NCBI GenBank assembly: GCA_900316015.1
Contig: ONBG01000017.1
Span: 1-58,993, forward strand
From: an uncultured Prevotella sp.
Lineage (GTDB): Bacteria > Bacteroidota > Bacteroidia > Bacteroidales > Bacteroidaceae
Length of the DNA: 58,993 nucleotides
Reading direction: 5' to 3'
Under the pieces are notes generated by a model, which searched no databases, had not been told where the DNA came from, and saw only the letters and a list, made by a program, of their open reading frames with translations. The position numbers and the translations under genes are program-made. Position 1 is the first letter of the stretch. Every line of letters begins with the position of its first letter. Shown here piece by piece: positions 31,190 through 42,078 of this stretch.

Positions 31190-31657
31190 ATGATTAGTAA
31201 AGCCGTCGTAAAAGACTTAGTAGATCAGTGGTTGAAGGACAAGGATTACTTCCTTGTGGATATTGAAATCAGCCAAGATGACAAGATTGTAGTTGAAATT
31301 GACCATGCAGATGGTGTCTGGATTGAAGACTGTGTCGCGTTAAGCAAATACATAGAAGATCATCTCGACAGGGATGAGGAGGATTATGAGCTGGAAGTAG
31401 GCTCTGCCGGTTTGGGGCAGCCCTTTAAGGTTCCCCAGCAATACGTCAACTTTATCGGAAAGGAAGTGGAGGTCATGGATGCGGAAGGCAAGAAGGTCAA
31501 GGGCATCCTGAAATCCGTAGATGGGAACGACTTTGTCGTTACCTGTCAGGAGAAAGTGAAGGTAGAGGGCAAGAAACGCCCGCAAAAGGCAGATGTCGAC
31601 CATGCCTTCCAGATGGACAAAGTGAAATATACTAAATACTTAATAAGTTTCAAATAA
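31190..31657 (+). CDS. rimP: Ribosome maturation factor RimP
   Basis: It is needed for maturation of the 30S subunit. At 155 residues it has the usual N-terminal alpha-beta domain (DYFLVDIEISQDDKIVVEID; ALSKYIEDHLDR) and a C-terminal SH3-like domain (about 85-155; FIGKEVEVMDAEGKKVKG). It is the first gene of rimP-nusA-infB, a gene order conserved widely in bacteria, and starts 4 nt before nusA. Confidence 0.93.
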   Translation: MISKAVVKDLVDQWLKDKDYFLVDIEISQDDKIVVEIDHADGVWIEDCVALSKYIEDHLDRDEEDYELEVGSAGLGQPFKVPQQYVNFIGKEVEVMDAEGKKVKGILKSVDGNDFVVTCQEKVKVEGKKRPQKADVDHAFQMDKVKYTKYLISFK

Positions 31658-31660
31658 GCT

Positions 31661-32926
31661 ATGGCAGCAAAGAAAAATGATGAAGAGCAGGTAAGCATGA
31701 TCGATACCTTCCGCGAGTTTAAGGAGCAGAAGAACATCGATCGTACAACCTTGGTAAGCGTCCTTGAGGAGAGCTTCCGCAATGTGCTCGCGAAGATTTT
31801 CGGTAGTGATGAGAACTTTGACGTGATCGTGAACCCGGACAAAGGTGACTTCGAGATCTACCGTAACCGTACTGTCGTCGCTGACGGCGAGGTGGAGGAT
31901 GAGAATAAGCAGATCACACTCACGGAGGCTCGTAAGATAGAACCCGACTATGAGGTAGGCGAGGAAGTCTCTGAACGCGTGGACTTCGCCAAGTTTGGTC
32001 GCCGCGCCATTCTTACGCTGCGTCAGACCTTGGCCTCCAAGATCCTGGAATTGGAGCACGACTTCTTGTATAACAAGTATAAGGACCGTGTGGGACAGAT
32101 CGTCTCTGGCGAGGTGTACCAGATCTGGAAGCGTGAGGTGCTGATCGTCGATGACGAGAACAACGAGCTGATCCTTCCGAAATCGGAGCAGATCCCAGCT
32201 GACCAATACCGCAAGGGAGAGACGGTGCGTGCCGTCATCGCCCGCGTTGACAATGAGAACAACAACCCGAAGATCATCCTCAGCCGTACCAGTCCTGAGT
32301 TCTTGGAACGTTTGTTGGAGGCTGAGGTGCCAGAGATCACGGATGGACTGATCTCCATCAAGAAGATTGCCCGTATGCCAGGCGAGCGCGCGAAGGTGGC
32401 CGTGGAAAGCTATGACGAGCGTATTGACCCGGTAGGTGCTTGCGTGGGCGTGAAGGGCAGTCGTGTCCATGGCATCGTTCGCGAACTGTGCAATGAAAAT
32501 ATTGATGTCATCAACTATACCTCCAACACGAAACTGTTTATCCAGCGAGCCTTGAGCCCTGCCAAGGTGAACAGCATTAACATTGACGAGGAGAACCATA
32601 AGGCAGAAGTTTACTTGCAACCCGAGGAGGTCAGCCTTGCCATTGGTCGTGGCGGACTGAACATTAAGTTGGCTTCCATGCTGACGGGATACACCATCGA
32701 TGTCTTCCGTGAGGTGGCAGACAGTGATGCCGAGGATGACATCTACTTAGATGAATTCTCAGATGAGATCGACCAATGGGTGATCGATGCTATCAAGGGA
32801 ATTGGCTTGGATACGGCAAGGCAGGTGCTGAATGCGCCGCGTGAGATGCTGGTTGAGAAGGCTGACCTTGAGGAGGAGACCGTAGACAACGTACTGAAAG
32901 TCCTCCGTGCAGAATTCGAACAGTAA
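31661..32926 (+). CDS. nusA: Transcription termination/antitermination factor NusA
   Basis: It binds RNA polymerase and modulates pausing, termination and antitermination. It has an N-terminal polymerase-binding domain (about 1-130), an S1 domain (about 140-205), and two KH domains (PVGACVGVKGSRVHGIVREL and SLAIGRGGLNIKLAS). A C-terminal helix-hairpin-helix-like segment (about 365-421) takes the place of the acidic repeats of enterobacterial NusA. It is 421 residues, normal for the phylum. It sits between rimP and infB in one operon. Confidence 0.95.
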   Translation: MAAKKNDEEQVSMIDTFREFKEQKNIDRTTLVSVLEESFRNVLAKIFGSDENFDVIVNPDKGDFEIYRNRTVVADGEVEDENKQITLTEARKIEPDYEVGEEVSERVDFAKFGRRAILTLRQTLASKILELEHDFLYNKYKDRVGQIVSGEVYQIWKREVLIVDDENNELILPKSEQIPADQYRKGETVRAVIARVDNENNNPKIILSRTSPEFLERLLEAEVPEITDGLISIKKIARMPGERAKVAVESYDERIDPVGACVGVKGSRVHGIVRELCNENIDVINYTSNTKLFIQRALSPAKVNSINIDEENHKAEVYLQPEEVSLAIGRGGLNIKLASMLTGYTIDVFREVADSDAEDDIYLDEFSDEIDQWVIDAIKGIGLDTARQVLNAPREMLVEKADLEEETVDNVLKVLRAEFEQ

Positions 32927-32951
32927 ACATTAGAACATTTAAAGCATATAT

Positions 32952-35927
32952 ATGAGCATCAGATTAAATAAAGCATTACGTGAATTGAACATAGGACTTC
33001 AAACGGCAGTTGAATTCCTTGAAAAGAAAAGTGAACTGGGAGAGGTAAAATCAGAACCAAGCTTCAAGCTCAACGATGCGCAGTACAAGGCGCTCGTACA
33101 GGCTTTCCATAAGGATAAGGAAGTGAAGACGGATGCTGAAAAGCTCTTCCAGAAGAAGCCGAAGGAGAAAAAGCGTACGCCGGAGCAGCGTTCTTCGAGC
33201 GGAAAGAGCATTCTTGAGGCATCTGGACACCAGCAGTATAAGCCGTTGGGCAAGATCGATTTGAACAATCTCGGTAAAGGCCCGGTCATGAAATCTGATG
33301 CTCCTGTGCCTCCAAAGCCTGCAAAAGCAGAGGCTGCTGCCGTCAGCCCTGACTCAGCACCGAAAACCGTTGCTGAACCGGAGATCAAGGCACAACCGGT
33401 GAAGGAGAAAGAGCCGGCTCAGGCACAGCCTGCTCCACAGCCCAAGGCCGAGGATAAGCCGGCGGAACAGTCATCCCCTGTTGCTCCGCTACCTCAGAAA
33501 GAGGAGTCGAAAGCCCAGGGCGCGCAGCCCGCTCCTGCCCAGAAACCTGTGCAGAAGCCACAATCTGCCGACCAGCCAACCCCGAAACCACAGCCAGCTC
33601 CTGCTCCTTCGCAGAAACAGGCACAGCCGGAAGCACCGAAGACGCAACCGGTCCAGAAGCCTGCCCCACAGGATCAACCGGCACAGGAACCGCAGAAGAA
33701 CGAGCCGCAGATCTTCCAACTGAAGAGTGAGAAAAAGATCCTCAACACCCCGAAGGTGAATGTGTTGGGCAAGATCGACTTGGATTCCTTGAACCAAAGT
33801 ACGCGCCCGAAGAAGAAGACAAAGGAGGAGAAGCGCAAGGAGCGTGAGGAGAAAGCCCAGCAGCATGGCAATGCGAATAACGGCGAGCGCAAGAAGCGCC
33901 AGCGCATCCGTAATGAGCGCGTGGACATCAACGCCGCTGCCAACCAGCAGAATAACCAAGGGGGCAAGAACCAAGGCAAGAAGAACAAGAACCGCAAGCG
34001 CAACCAGAAGCCGCTTGAGGTAAACGAGGAGGACGTGGCACGTCAGGTAAAGGAGACGTTAGCCCGTCTGACCAATAAGAGCAACCAGAACAAGAAGGGC
34101 GCGAAATACCGTAAGGAGAAGCGCGAGGCTGTCCAGGAGAAACTGGACAAGGAGGCTCGTGAGGAGAGAAAGGAGAGCAAGACACTGAAGTTGACGGAGT
34201 TCGTTACCGTCAGTGAGCTCGCTACCATGATGAATGTCAGTGTCACCCAGATCATCAGTACGTTGATGAGCGTGGGGATCATGGTATCCATCAACCAGCG
34301 CCTGGATGCCGAAACCATCAACCTCGTGGCTGACGAGTTCGGATTCAAGACGGAATATGTCAGCGCAGAGGTTCAGGAAGCGGTCAGCGAGGAGGCAGAT
34401 GACGAGGAGGACCTCGTGCCTCGTGCCCCGATCGTGACGGTGATGGGTCATGTCGACCATGGTAAGACTTCCTTGCTCGACTATATCCGCAAGACGAACG
34501 TGATCGCCGGTGAGGCAGGTGGGATCACCCAGCATATCGGTGCGTATAACGTGAAGTTGGAGAATGGCAGGAGGATCACCTTCCTTGATACGCCGGGCCA
34601 TGAGGCCTTTACTGCCATGCGTGCCCGTGGTACGCAGGTGACCGATATCGCCATTATCATCATCGCTGCGGATGACTCCGTGATGCCTACTACCAAGGAG
34701 GCAATCGCCCATGCCCAGGCTGCTGGCGTGCCGATGGTGTTCGCCATCAACAAGATCGATAAGCCGGGGGCTAACCCGGATAAGATCCGCGAGGACTTAG
34801 CCAACATGAACCTACTCGTGGAAGAGTGGGGAGGTAAGTACCAGTGCCAGGAGATCAGTGCCAAGAAGGGCATTGGTGTCAAGGAGTTGCTCGACAAGGT
34901 ATTGTTAGAGGCTGACATGTTGGATCTCAAGGCGAACCCTAACCGCAAGGCAACAGGTTCTATCATTGAGTCATCGCTCGACAAGGGTCGTGGCTATGTC
35001 TCTACTGTACTCGTGAGCAACGGTACCCTACGGGTGGGGGATATCGTGATCGCTGGAACCAGCTGGGGACGTATCAAGGCGATGTTCAATGAACGTAACC
35101 AGCGCATCGAGAAGGCGGCTCCTTCGGAGCCCGCTACGATCCTCGGCTTGAACGGAGCACCTACCGCAGGTGATTCCTTCCATGTCATGGACACGGAGCA
35201 GGAGGCACGTGACATAGCCAACAAGCGTGAGCAGTTGCAGCGCGAGCAGAGCCTGAGAACGACGAAGACTCTCGGCTTGGATGATATCTCTCACCGGATC
35301 GCCTTGGGCGAGTTCCATGAGCTGAACATCATCGTCAAGGGTGATACCGATGGTTCTATCGAGGCTCTCTCCGATTCCTTCCTGAAGTTGTCAACAGAGA
35401 AGGTCCAAGTGAACGTGATCAATAAGGCAGTTGGTCAGATCTCGGAGAATGACGTCATGCTGGCAAGCGCGTCTTCCGCCATCATCGTGGGCTTCCAAGT
35501 GCGTCCTTCCGCAGATGCGAGGAAATTGGCTGAGCGTGAAGGCGTGGAAATCAATACCTATTCGATTATCTACGATGCCATCGACGATATCAAGTCGACG
35601 ATGGAAGGCATGCTGGATAAGGTGAAGAAGGAAATCACGACAGGTGAGGTAGAGGTGAAACAGGTATTCAAGATCTCCAAGGTGGGTACTGTGGCCGGTG
35701 GTCAGGTGACCGAAGGAAAGGTACATGCCAAGGACAAGGCTCGTGTCGTGCGCGATGGAATCGTGATCCACACAGCTAAGATCAATGAACTGAAACGCTA
35801 TAAGGATGACGTGAAGGAAGTGTCTGCAGGCATGGAGTGCGGCCTGAGCTTGGTCAACTACAATGACATACAGGTGGGTGATATCATCGAGACCTTCACG
35901 GAGATAGAGGTTGAACAGAAACTGTAA
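32952..35927 (+). CDS. infB: Translation initiation factor IF-2
   Basis: This GTPase delivers initiator tRNA to the 30S subunit. It is 991 residues. An N-terminal IF2_N-like segment precedes a very long low-complexity linker (about 60-390), first rich in Pro, Ala, Gln and Lys, then in Lys/Arg/Asn. A second IF2_N segment lies near 410-465. The G domain has G1 GHVDHGKTS (about 499), G3 DTPGHE (about 545) and G4 NKID (about 598). The C-terminal beta-barrel domains follow. The linker is unusually long and compositionally biased, but such linkers vary freely. Confidence 0.95.
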   Translation: MSIRLNKALRELNIGLQTAVEFLEKKSELGEVKSEPSFKLNDAQYKALVQAFHKDKEVKTDAEKLFQKKPKEKKRTPEQRSSSGKSILEASGHQQYKPLGKIDLNNLGKGPVMKSDAPVPPKPAKAEAAAVSPDSAPKTVAEPEIKAQPVKEKEPAQAQPAPQPKAEDKPAEQSSPVAPLPQKEESKAQGAQPAPAQKPVQKPQSADQPTPKPQPAPAPSQKQAQPEAPKTQPVQKPAPQDQPAQEPQKNEPQIFQLKSEKKILNTPKVNVLGKIDLDSLNQSTRPKKKTKEEKRKEREEKAQQHGNANNGERKKRQRIRNERVDINAAANQQNNQGGKNQGKKNKNRKRNQKPLEVNEEDVARQVKETLARLTNKSNQNKKGAKYRKEKREAVQEKLDKEAREERKESKTLKLTEFVTVSELATMMNVSVTQIISTLMSVGIMVSINQRLDAETINLVADEFGFKTEYVSAEVQEAVSEEADDEEDLVPRAPIVTVMGHVDHGKTSLLDYIRKTNVIAGEAGGITQHIGAYNVKLENGRRITFLDTPGHEAFTAMRARGTQVTDIAIIIIAADDSVMPTTKEAIAHAQAAGVPMVFAINKIDKPGANPDKIREDLANMNLLVEEWGGKYQCQEISAKKGIGVKELLDKVLLEADMLDLKANPNRKATGSIIESSLDKGRGYVSTVLVSNGTLRVGDIVIAGTSWGRIKAMFNERNQRIEKAAPSEPATILGLNGAPTAGDSFHVMDTEQEARDIANKREQLQREQSLRTTKTLGLDDISHRIALGEFHELNIIVKGDTDGSIEALSDSFLKLSTEKVQVNVINKAVGQISENDVMLASASSAIIVGFQVRPSADARKLAEREGVEINTYSIIYDAIDDIKSTMEGMLDKVKKEITTGEVEVKQVFKISKVGTVAGGQVTEGKVHAKDKARVVRDGIVIHTAKINELKRYKDDVKEVSAGMECGLSLVNYNDIQVGDIIETFTEIEVEQKL

Positions 35928-35932
35928 ACATC

Positions 35933-35946
35933 GTCACAAATGTGAC
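35933..35946. promoter_or_regulatory. Inverted repeat between infB and sufB
   Basis: GTCACA-AA-TGTGAC is a 6-bp dyad, 6 nt after the infB stop and 77 nt before sufB. It could bind a dimeric regulator controlling the suf operon. The half-sites resemble CRP/FNR-type TGTGA but are in the opposite (everted) arrangement. Role inferred. Confidence 0.3.
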
Positions 35947-35982
35947 CGCTGAAAAAGGTGGCACGTCATTTGTACATATGTT

Positions 35983-36006
35983 AGGGCGGACCATCAGGCC
36001 CGCCCT
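35983..36006 (+). terminator. GC-rich hairpin between infB and sufB
   Basis: AGGGCGG-A-CC pairs with GG-C-CCGCCCT (one A/C mismatch) around an ATCA loop. It is followed by GATAATTCC, which is not a strong T run, so it may be a weak infB terminator or a leader structure 17 nt before sufB. Confidence 0.45.
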
Positions 36007-36022
36007 GATAATTCCATAAGCA

Positions 36023-37474
36023 ATGCAAGAGAACATTCATAAAGACAATGCGTTTGTCAAGCAGGTAGCCGAGCAGAAATACGAATATGGCTTTACTACC
36101 GACGTACAGACCGAGGTCATTCCCAAGGGACTGAATGAGGATGTCGTCCGCCTGATCTCCCAGAAGAAGGGGGAGCCGGAGTGGATGACGGAGTTCCGGT
36201 TGAAGGCTTTCCATTATTGGGAAACGCTGAAGCAGCCCTCATGGGGGCACGTCCATGTCCCGCAGATTGACTATCAGGCGATTTCTTATTATGCGGATCC
36301 TTTGGCAAAGAAGCCGAAGAACAAGGAAATCGACCCGGAATTGGAGAAGACCTTCGACAAGTTGGGCATTCCCTTGGAGGAGCGACTTGCCCTGAGTGGG
36401 ACGGCCGTGGATGCCATCATGGACTCCGTGTCGGTGAAAACGACCTTCAAGGATAAGCTCCGCGAGAAAGGCATCATCTTCTGCTCCATTGGCGAGGCAA
36501 TCAAGAACCATCCCGACCTGGTGAAGGAATATCTCGGGACGGTGGTTCCTTATCGTGACAATTTCTTCGCGGCATTGAACTCTGCAGTCTTCAGCGACGG
36601 CTCCTTCGTCTATATCCCCAAGGGGGTGAGGTGCCCGATGGAGTTGAGCAGCTATTTCCGGATCAATGCCCGCAATACCGGACAGTTTGAAAGGACCCTG
36701 ATCATCGCGGATGATGATGCCTATGTCAGCTATCTCGAGGGCTGCACGGCTCCCATGCGTGATGAGAACCAGTTGCATGCCGCCATCGTCGAGATTATTG
36801 TCAAGGACAATGCGGAGGTGAAGTACTCCACAGTGCAGAACTGGTACCCCGGAGATGAGCATGGGAAAGGGGGCGTCTTCAACTTGGTGACGAAGCGAGG
36901 CGACCTGCGGGGCGTGAACTCCAAGCTCTCTTGGACACAGGTGGAGACGGGATCGGCAATCACTTGGAAGTACCCTTCCTGCATCTTGCGCGGCGATAAC
37001 TCCCAGGCAGAGTTCTATTCCGTAGCCGTTACCAATCATTACCAAGAGGCAGACACGGGAACGAAGATGATCCATATCGGCAAGAATACCAAGTCGACCA
37101 TCATTTCCAAAGGTATCTCAGCCGGGCATAGCCAGAATTCCTACCGCGGGCTCGTGCGTGCCACGGCCCATGCTGACAATGCGCGCAACTATAGCTGCTG
37201 CGACTCCTTGCTCTTGGGCTCGGATTGCGGGGCGCATACCTTCCCTTATATGGACATCCATAACGAAACGGCAATCGTCGAGCATGAGGCGACAACTTCG
37301 AAGATCAGCGAGGACCAGTTGTTCTATTGCAACCAGCGTGGGATCCCCACGGAACAGGCTGTGGGCCTGATCGTCAATGGCTATGCGAAGGATGTGCTGA
37401 ATAAGTTGCCGATGGAGTTTGCCGTGGAGGCGCAGAAATTGCTGAGCGTTTCGTTGGAAGGCTCAGTAGGATAA
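36023..37474 (+). CDS. sufB: Fe-S cluster assembly scaffold SufB
   Basis: It forms the scaffold for Fe-S cluster building as part of the SufBCD complex in the cytoplasm. It is 483 residues, typical of SufB, with the beta-helix region ([38 protein letters not shown]) and the C-terminal [16 protein letters not shown] then QRGI motif shared by SufB/SufD. It is the first gene of sufBCDS. Confidence 0.95.
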   Translation: MQENIHKDNAFVKQVAEQKYEYGFTTDVQTEVIPKGLNEDVVRLISQKKGEPEWMTEFRLKAFHYWETLKQPSWGHVHVPQIDYQAISYYADPLAKKPKNKEIDPELEKTFDKLGIPLEERLALSGTAVDAIMDSVSVKTTFKDKLREKGIIFCSIGEAIKNHPDLVKEYLGTVVPYRDNFFAALNSAVFSDGSFVYIPKGVRCPMELSSYFRINARNTGQFERTLIIADDDAYVSYLEGCTAPMRDENQLHAAIVEIIVKDNAEVKYSTVQNWYPGDEHGKGGVFNLVTKRGDLRGVNSKLSWTQVETGSAITWKYPSCILRGDNSQAEFYSVAVTNHYQEADTGTKMIHIGKNTKSTIISKGISAGHSQNSYRGLVRATAHADNARNYSCCDSLLLGSDCGAHTFPYMDIHNETAIVEHEATTSKISEDQLFYCNQRGIPTEQAVGLIVNGYAKDVLNKLPMEFAVEAQKLLSVSLEGSVG

Positions 37475-37513
37475 GAGAGACAGTAGAGTGAAAGGAATAA
37501 ATAGTGACTTGTT

Positions 37514-38269
<756 letters not shown>

Positions 38270-38274
38270 GTAGC

Positions 38275-39618
38275 ATGAGTTCAGAAAAGCAATATATAGA
38301 TTTATATGGACAATCCCGTCAAATGATCTTCGAACACAGTGCGCCGGCGATGAATGCCTTGCGTGATCCTGCGTTCGAAGATTTCAGACGGATGGGATTC
38401 CCGTCCCAGAAGGTGGAACGGTATAAGTACACCGACATGCAGAAGTTGTTTGAGCCTGACTTGGGCTTGAACCTGAACCGCTTGGACATCCCGGTGGATC
38501 CTTATGCCGCTTTCCGCTGTGATGTCCCGAACCTGAGCACCTCGCTGTATTTCGTGGTCAATGACGGCTTTTATACGAAATCGCTTCCGAAAACGCCGCT
38601 CCCAGAAGGCGTGATCGTGGATTCCTTATGCCATGTAGCGAAAGAAAAACCCGATTTCATCGAAAAATACTATGGCAAGATCGCTCGGTCGGGCGAGGAT
38701 GCGGTGACCGCCCTGAACACGATGCTCACACAGGATGGCTTGTTGGTCTATGTCCCGAAGAACGTGCAGTTAGACCGTGCCATCCAGGTGATCAATATCC
38801 TGCGGTCGGATGTCGACCTGATGGTGAACCGCCGGGTGCTCATCGTCTTGGAGGAAGGGGCGGCGGCTAAGCTGCTCTTCTGCGACCATGCCGCTGACGA
38901 CAGGCAGTTCCTCGCCACGCAGGTGATCGAGGCGCATGTGGGCGAAAACGCCAGTCTCGACCTTTATTGCCTGGAGGAAACGCATCTCCGGAACACGCGC
39001 GTCAGCAATGTATATATTGAGCAAATGGCGAACAGCCGGGTGAACCACAATGTGATCACCTTGCATAACGGGATCACGCGCAACAAACTCGACTTGGTCT
39101 TCAAGGGCGAGGGCGCGGAGTGCTCTTGCAATGGGTGCGTGGTCGCCGACAAGAACCAGCATGTGGACAACAACACGCTCATTGACCATCAGGTGCCTCA
39201 TTGCACAAGCAACGAACTGTATAAGTATGTCTTGGACGATGAGGCGGTAGGTGCCTTCGCAGGTCGTGTGCTGGTACGCCATGGCGCACAGAAGACCAAC
39301 TCGCAGGAGACCAATCGGAACCTCATCGCCACGAAGCAATGCAGGATGTACTCTCAGCCGATGTTGGAGATCTATGCCGATGACGTGAAATGCGCCCATG
39401 GCTCCACGGTCGGGCAACTCAACGATGCCGCCATGTTCTACATGCGCCAACGGGGAATCCCTGAGAAAGAGGCACGGCTGCTGTTGGAATTTGCCTTCGC
39501 CGAGGAGGTTATAGACAAGATCAATCTCGACCCGTTGAAAGACAGACTGCACTATTTGGTGGAGAAACGGTTCCGCGGGGAGCTCAACAAATGCGAGGGA
39601 TGCCAGCTTTGTAAGTAA
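38275..39618 (+). CDS. sufD: Fe-S assembly protein SufD
   Basis: Partner of SufB in the scaffold complex. It is 447 residues with the C-terminal SufBD core: DLVFKGEGAECSCNGCVVAD, DHQVPHCTSNELYK and KCAHGSTVGQLNDAAMFYMR then QRGIPE. It ends CEGCQLCK, a C-x2-C-x2-C tail that is not part of the SufD core and may be a lineage feature. Third gene of sufBCDS. Confidence 0.94.
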   Translation: MSSEKQYIDLYGQSRQMIFEHSAPAMNALRDPAFEDFRRMGFPSQKVERYKYTDMQKLFEPDLGLNLNRLDIPVDPYAAFRCDVPNLSTSLYFVVNDGFYTKSLPKTPLPEGVIVDSLCHVAKEKPDFIEKYYGKIARSGEDAVTALNTMLTQDGLLVYVPKNVQLDRAIQVINILRSDVDLMVNRRVLIVLEEGAAAKLLFCDHAADDRQFLATQVIEAHVGENASLDLYCLEETHLRNTRVSNVYIEQMANSRVNHNVITLHNGITRNKLDLVFKGEGAECSCNGCVVADKNQHVDNNTLIDHQVPHCTSNELYKYVLDDEAVGAFAGRVLVRHGAQKTNSQETNRNLIATKQCRMYSQPMLEIYADDVKCAHGSTVGQLNDAAMFYMRQRGIPEKEARLLLEFAFAEEVIDKINLDPLKDRLHYLVEKRFRGELNKCEGCQLCK

Positions 39619-39648
39619 GGTGAACACGGATCAGATTAAGGTGAAAGT

Positions 39649-40866
39649 ATGATGTATGATATTAATCAAGTAAGGGAAGATTTCCCGATTCTATCGAGGA
39701 AAGTGTACGATCATCCCCTCGTCTATCTCGATAATGCCGCAACCACGCAGAAGCCGCTCTGCGTGCTCGACGCGATGCGTGATGAATACCTGAACGCCAA
39801 CGCCAACGTGCATCGTGGCGTGCACTTCCTCTCACAACGCGCCACCGACTTGCACGAAGCGGCACGTGAGACCGTCCGCAAGTTTATCAATGCCCGGAGC
39901 ACGGATGAGATCATCTTTACCCGAGGGACGACCGAGGGACTGAATCTGGTGGTTTCATCGTTCTGCGACGCGTTCATGGCGGAGGGCGACGAGGTAATTA
40001 TCTCCACCATGGAGCATCATTCCAATATCGTCCCCTGGCAGTTGGAGGCTGCCCGGAAGGGCATCGCCATCCGCGTTATCCCCATGACCGACAAGGGAGA
40101 CCTGAAGATGGAGGAATTCGAGCGGTTGTTCAGCGACCGGACGAAGATCGTCAGCGTCACGCAGGTGAGCAACGTGTTGGGAACGGTGAACCCCGTGAAG
40201 GACATCATCCGCATCGCCCATGAGCATGGCGTGCCTGTCATGGTGGACGGGGCGCAGAGCACCCCTCATTTCAAGGTGGACGTGCAGAACATGGACTGCG
40301 ATTTCTTCGCTTTCTCCGGGCATAAGATGTATGGTCCTACGGGCGTGGGCGTGCTGTATGGAAAGGAAAAATGGCTCGATCGCCTGCCTCCTTACCAGGG
40401 AGGCGGTGAGATGATCCAGAGCGTGAGCTTCGAGAAGACCGTTTTCGAGAAGCTCCCATTTAAGTTTGAGGCGGGTACCCCTGACTATGTCGCTACCCAT
40501 GGATTAGCTACCGCCATCGATTATATCAACCACTTGGGCATCGACAATATCGCCCGGCATGAGCACGAGCTGACCGATTATGCGATGCAACAGCTCCGAA
40601 CCATCGATGGAATGAGGATTTTTGGAGAATCCGACCAGAAGGACGCTGTGGTTTCTTTCCTCGTGGGGAATATCCATCACTTGGATATGGGAACCTTGCT
40701 CGACCGGTTGGGCATTGCCGTCCGCACTGGTCACCATTGCGCCCAACCGCTGATGATCCGACTGGGCATCCAAGGCACGGTGCGTGCCTCTTTCGCCTTG
40801 TATAATACGAAGGAGGAAATCGATGCCTTGGTGGATGGAATCCAACGGGTGGCAAGGATGTTCTAA
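39649..40866 (+). CDS. sufS: Cysteine desulfurase SufS
   Basis: This PLP enzyme removes sulfur from cysteine to supply the SufBCD scaffold. It is 405 residues. The PLP lysine is about K226 in FSGHKMYGPTG and the active-site cysteine about C364 in VRTGHHCAQP, in the short-loop context of the SufS group. It follows sufD by 30 nt. No sufE/sufU sulfur-transfer partner is in the window, so it would have to be encoded elsewhere. Confidence 0.95.
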   Translation: MMYDINQVREDFPILSRKVYDHPLVYLDNAATTQKPLCVLDAMRDEYLNANANVHRGVHFLSQRATDLHEAARETVRKFINARSTDEIIFTRGTTEGLNLVVSSFCDAFMAEGDEVIISTMEHHSNIVPWQLEAARKGIAIRVIPMTDKGDLKMEEFERLFSDRTKIVSVTQVSNVLGTVNPVKDIIRIAHEHGVPVMVDGAQSTPHFKVDVQNMDCDFFAFSGHKMYGPTGVGVLYGKEKWLDRLPPYQGGGEMIQSVSFEKTVFEKLPFKFEAGTPDYVATHGLATAIDYINHLGIDNIARHEHELTDYAMQQLRTIDGMRIFGESDQKDAVVSFLVGNIHHLDMGTLLDRLGIAVRTGHHCAQPLMIRLGIQGTVRASFALYNTKEEIDALVDGIQRVARMF

Positions 40867-40930
40867 AGGTTCACAGGGTCAGGTCCGGCATCTGCCTAAG
40901 GGCTTGGCGAGCCATGAGGAGAAGGTAATC

Positions 40931-41548
40931 ATGTTAGAAAGCCATTATTATACAGGTCTGATCGAGGCGGGTTGCGACGAGGCTGGGCGAGGATGCCTGG
41001 CAGGGAGCGTGTATGCGGCAGCTGTCATCTTGCCTGCCGACTACCAGAACGCCGGTCTCAACGACTCTAAGAAGCTCTCGCCCAAGAAGCGGTATGCCTT
41101 GCGAGAACAGATCCAACGCGATGCCGTGGCATGGGCGGTGGGCATCGCGACACCCGATGAAATCGACAAAATCAACATCTTGAACGCCAGTATCCTCGCC
41201 ATGCACCGTGCCCTGGATCAACTGACGGTGCGCCCGGAGGCCATCATCATCGACGGAAACCGGTTCAAGCCGTATCATGACCTTCCCTTCACGACCATCG
41301 TCAAGGGCGATGGGAAGTACCAGCCCATTGCCGCCGCCAGCATTTTGGCAAAGACCTACCGTGATGACGAGATGGATCGGCTCGATGCGCTCTATCCCAT
41401 GTATGATTGGAAAAGCAACAAAGGATACCCTACGAAGAAGCATCGGGAGGGCATCCGTATGTACGGGATCTCTCCCTACCATCGCCGTACCTTCCAACTT
41501 TTGGGCGATGGGCAGCTGTCGCTCGACTTCAAGGACGATATCCGCTAA
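40931..41548 (+). CDS. rnhB: Ribonuclease HII
   Basis: It cleaves the RNA strand of RNA-DNA hybrids, including single misincorporated ribonucleotides. The start at 40931 gives a 205-residue protein with the metal-binding GCDEAGRGCLAG near residue 17 and the IIIDGNRF Asp. It also has the family block KGDGKYQPIAAASILAKTYRD (21 residues counted from K to D, here only named as landmarks: KGDGKY and ASILAKTYRD) and the NKGYPTKKH segment. An upstream in-frame extension to 40784 only reads back through sufS and is rejected. An AAGG lies before the ATG. Probably read through from the suf operon, 64 nt downstream. Confidence 0.93.
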   Translation: MLESHYYTGLIEAGCDEAGRGCLAGSVYAAAVILPADYQNAGLNDSKKLSPKKRYALREQIQRDAVAWAVGIATPDEIDKINILNASILAMHRALDQLTVRPEAIIIDGNRFKPYHDLPFTTIVKGDGKYQPIAAASILAKTYRDDEMDRLDALYPMYDWKSNKGYPTKKHREGIRMYGISPYHRRTFQLLGDGQLSLDFKDDIR

Positions 41549-41843
41549 ACAGCCTTCTTCCTGCTTATTTTCTAAGAGGTTATCTTTCGCGCTCCGAAAG
41601 GTCATCTCACGCACGCTAAAAGGTTACCTATCGCACGCCAAAAGGTCATCTCCTGCTTTTTCGTGGGGCAAGTCCCTTTTTGGACGGGCGGAGAAAGCGT
41701 TCAGGAGAGAAACGTAGAAGTGATAGATACACATCATGGACCGCGTTTTTCTACTGAAGTGTTAATAAATTACCCCGTAACCCATCATTTTTAGCAATTT
41801 TGTTTCTAAAATGAAAATAAATCGTAACTTTAACCTTAAAAAA
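41549..41843. other. Long intergenic region upstream of susC1
   Basis: No gene is supported. It holds array C (41577-41651) right after rnhB, then an AT-rich stretch leading into the susC1 promoter region, whose sequence is related to that of the second susC gene. Confidence 0.5.
41577..41651. repeat. 22-bp phased palindrome array C (4 copies)
   Basis: Copies of AGRTNAYCT start at 41577, 41599, 41621 and 41643, exactly 22 bp apart: AGGTTATCT, AGGTCATCT, AGGTTACCT and AGGTCATCT. The three internal 13-bp spacers have CGC at the third to fifth position and end in AA. Base choice differs from arrays A and B (AGGT rather than mostly AGAT), yet the dyad and period are the same. It begins 28 nt after the rnhB stop. 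Confidence 0.85.
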
Positions 41844-41875
41844 TTTGTTCAATTTGAAAATATAGTTTAATTTTG
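41844..41875 (+). promoter_or_regulatory. Promoter of the first susC-susD operon
   Basis: TTTG (41844-41847), 20 bp, TAATTTTG (41868-41875). The predicted leader is about 200 nt. The block from about 41822 (CGTA, then TTTAACCTTAAAAAA) aligns with the region before the second susC gene. Confidence 0.7.
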
Positions 41876-42078
41876 CGGTCTTGAAATGTAACTTTTACAA
41901 TAGTTTTGACTGTCCAATAGTATTTCTTTGCAGGTAACCTATCTAACGAGAATGATCATTGGGAAGCTTTTCTATTTCCTGATTGAAGGAGACGAGGATA
42001 ACAGACTTCGTGAAAGCGACGGATGAAGAGAGATTAAATAAAGGTAAATATATAATTGTTTAACGAAAGAGAGAATTT

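Noticed and set aside
31640-32620. Long minus-strand open frame (326 codons) antisense to nusA
   Set aside because: It lies wholly against the well-supported nusA gene and shows no recognisable domain or signal; it is a codon-bias shadow.
40784-40930. Upstream extension of RNase HII overlapping sufS
   Set aside because: It adds 49 residues unlike RNase HII and reads sufS out of frame; the ATG at 40931 gives the family-typical N-terminus.
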